From contig SKPS01000108.1 of NCBI GenBank assembly GCA_007119395.1, positions 1 to 5,921 on the forward strand: a DNA stretch of 5,921 bases. Reading direction: 5' to 3'. A program made the translations under genes and the position numbers. How positions within the stretch are numbered: position 1 is the stretch's first letter; each line of letters starts with the position of its first letter. This document shows, piece after piece, positions 5,014 to 5,921 of the stretch. The notes beneath the pieces are model-generated. The model had not been told where the DNA came from, searched no databases, and was given only the letters and a program-made list of their open reading frames with translations. The DNA comes from Lentimicrobiaceae bacterium (GTDB taxonomy: Bacteria; Bacteroidota; Bacteroidia; Bacteroidales; SKPS01).

Positions 5014-5921
5014 ATGAAAAAACATGTATTAGTGGTACTTATGGCCACCATAACTTGTGTTTTATATAGTCAGAACGTTTATATCGACCAATGTACCACA
5101 TGGTATACCAATCAGACCATCAATGGCAATCTCGTCATCAATAATGGAGCAGAGCTTACCATAGCTCCAGGTGTAACCATTGACTTCACCTGTGCAACGA
5201 ACAACATGCTGATCATTAAACCTGATGCTAAGTTGATTGCAACCGAGGCTGTCTTTAGGAGCTCAACCGGCAGATGGCATGGAATAACCATGCAAGGGCT
5301 GGGTAGTCAATATCCCCAAACTGGCACCCCTGCACAGCCCAAGGCTGTACTTATAGATTGCCACATAAGAAACACCCAAATAGCGATCAGCAACTATCAC
5401 CTCAATCCATTAGCTAACACGGGAGGGTGGATTATGTTGAGTGGCTGTGAAAATACCGATTTTACTATTGCCGGAGTATGGCTTTCGAACTACCGCTATA
5501 TTGATGGTAACGGAAACATTATCAATGACAAGAGTCGGATTGTCAAATCGTACTTTGATCCTTCCTCAAATGTTGGTGCGAACGGGATCTACTTAGATAG
5601 GGTCAATAACATTCAGATACTTGGAAATCAATTCAGAAAATCAGGTTCTCCAGGTCGACTGTTTACCGGAATCCGAATTGTACGATCGAGCGCAACGATA
5701 AAGTCTTTTGGTACGCAGCGAAACAAGTTCTTTGAATGTTGGAAAGGAGTGTACATAAGCAACGGATTTAATCCTTCTAACAAAGTAGTTGTTGAGAACA
5801 ATCTGTTTGATTACCATACCATTAATATGGAAGAGCGTGTGGCAATTCAAGCCATCGCATCCAATAATCTTAGTGTTTTATCCAATGAGATCAGCCTATA
5901 TCAGTATTGCGGCGTTCCATG
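5014..5921 (+). CDS. Secreted beta-helix-like protein, N-terminal part (runs off the right edge)
   Basis: From ATG at 5014 the frame stays open to the window end, giving at least 302 residues. Residues 1-20 form a signal peptide: MKKH, hydrophobic core, then LYSQ, with probable cleavage near Ser19. After it, a short strand segment with TWYTNQTINGNLVINNGAEL and LTIAPGVTIDF is the typical cap and first rung of right-handed parallel beta-helix proteins. Later stretches repeat hydrophobic-Asn patterns at rung spacing, such as GIYLDRVNNIQILGNQF, GVYISNGFNPSNKVVVENNLF and IASNNLSVLSNEI. A solenoid of this kind often binds or cleaves polysaccharide, but no catalytic residues can be assigned. A T9SS domain would be at the unseen C-terminus. 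The start follows an AT-rich leader without Shine-Dalgarno; TTCATTTG at 4967-4974 is a weak -7 candidate. Confidence 0.88.
   Translation, partial: MKKHVLVVLMATITCVLYSQNVYIDQCTTWYTNQTINGNLVINNGAELTIAPGVTIDFTCATNNMLIIKPDAKLIATEAVFRSSTGRWHGITMQGLGSQYPQTGTPAQPKAVLIDCHIRNTQIAISNYHLNPLANTGGWIMLSGCENTDFTIAGVWLSNYRYIDGNGNIINDKSRIVKSYFDPSSNVGANGIYLDRVNNIQILGNQFRKSGSPGRLFTGIRIVRSSATIKSFGTQRNKFFECWKGVYISNGFNPSNKVVVENNLFDYHTINMEERVAIQAIASNNLSVLSNEISLYQYCGVP

Overview
The window comes from a member of the Bacteroidota. The evidence is two complete secreted proteins with C-terminal type IX secretion (T9SS type A) sorting domains, a third secreted protein cut by the right edge, A-rich translation leaders with no Shine-Dalgarno sequence, and one exact Bacteroidota-type -7 box (TATCTTTG) ahead of the second gene. 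I cannot narrow it further than an uncultured-looking, T9SS-bearing lineage.

Layout: 1-145 is a promoter/leader region with a strong GC-rich hairpin. 146-1693 (+) encodes a 515-aa exported protein built from seven repeats that look like a seven-bladed beta-propeller, ending in a T9SS sorting domain. 1796-3421 (+) encodes a 541-aa exported multidomain beta-sandwich protein with the same kind of sorting domain. About 1.6 kb without an intact gene follows (3422-5013). 5014 to the right edge (+) encodes the N-terminal 302 residues of a secreted, probably right-handed beta-helix protein.

The gene-free part is the most unusual. 3426-4258 reads on the minus strand as a group II intron of about 833 nt: a TTGCGCC start, a structured domain I, a 31-codon remnant of the intron-encoded reverse transcriptase/maturase, a domain V hairpin and a domain VI with a bulged A. 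The RT gene is almost entirely deleted. The intron lies antisense, four bases past the stop codon of the second gene, and sits exactly between two copies of a 14-bp sequence (13/14 identical). Such a target-site-duplication-like flank is unexpected for a group II intron. Beyond it are two copies of a short palindrome (TGTCCCGTAGGGACA) in a REP-like arrangement with a (CA)6 tract, then AT-rich sequence, an (AG)11 microsatellite, and a convincing terminator-like hairpin with no obvious gene upstream of it.

The three genes are probably independent cell-surface or secreted proteins routed by Sec and, for at least the first two, T9SS. Nothing in the sequence ties them into one pathway. I did not find a defence system, CRISPR array, tRNA or rRNA. 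The best candidate for something worth following up is the ORF-less intron and its odd flanks.
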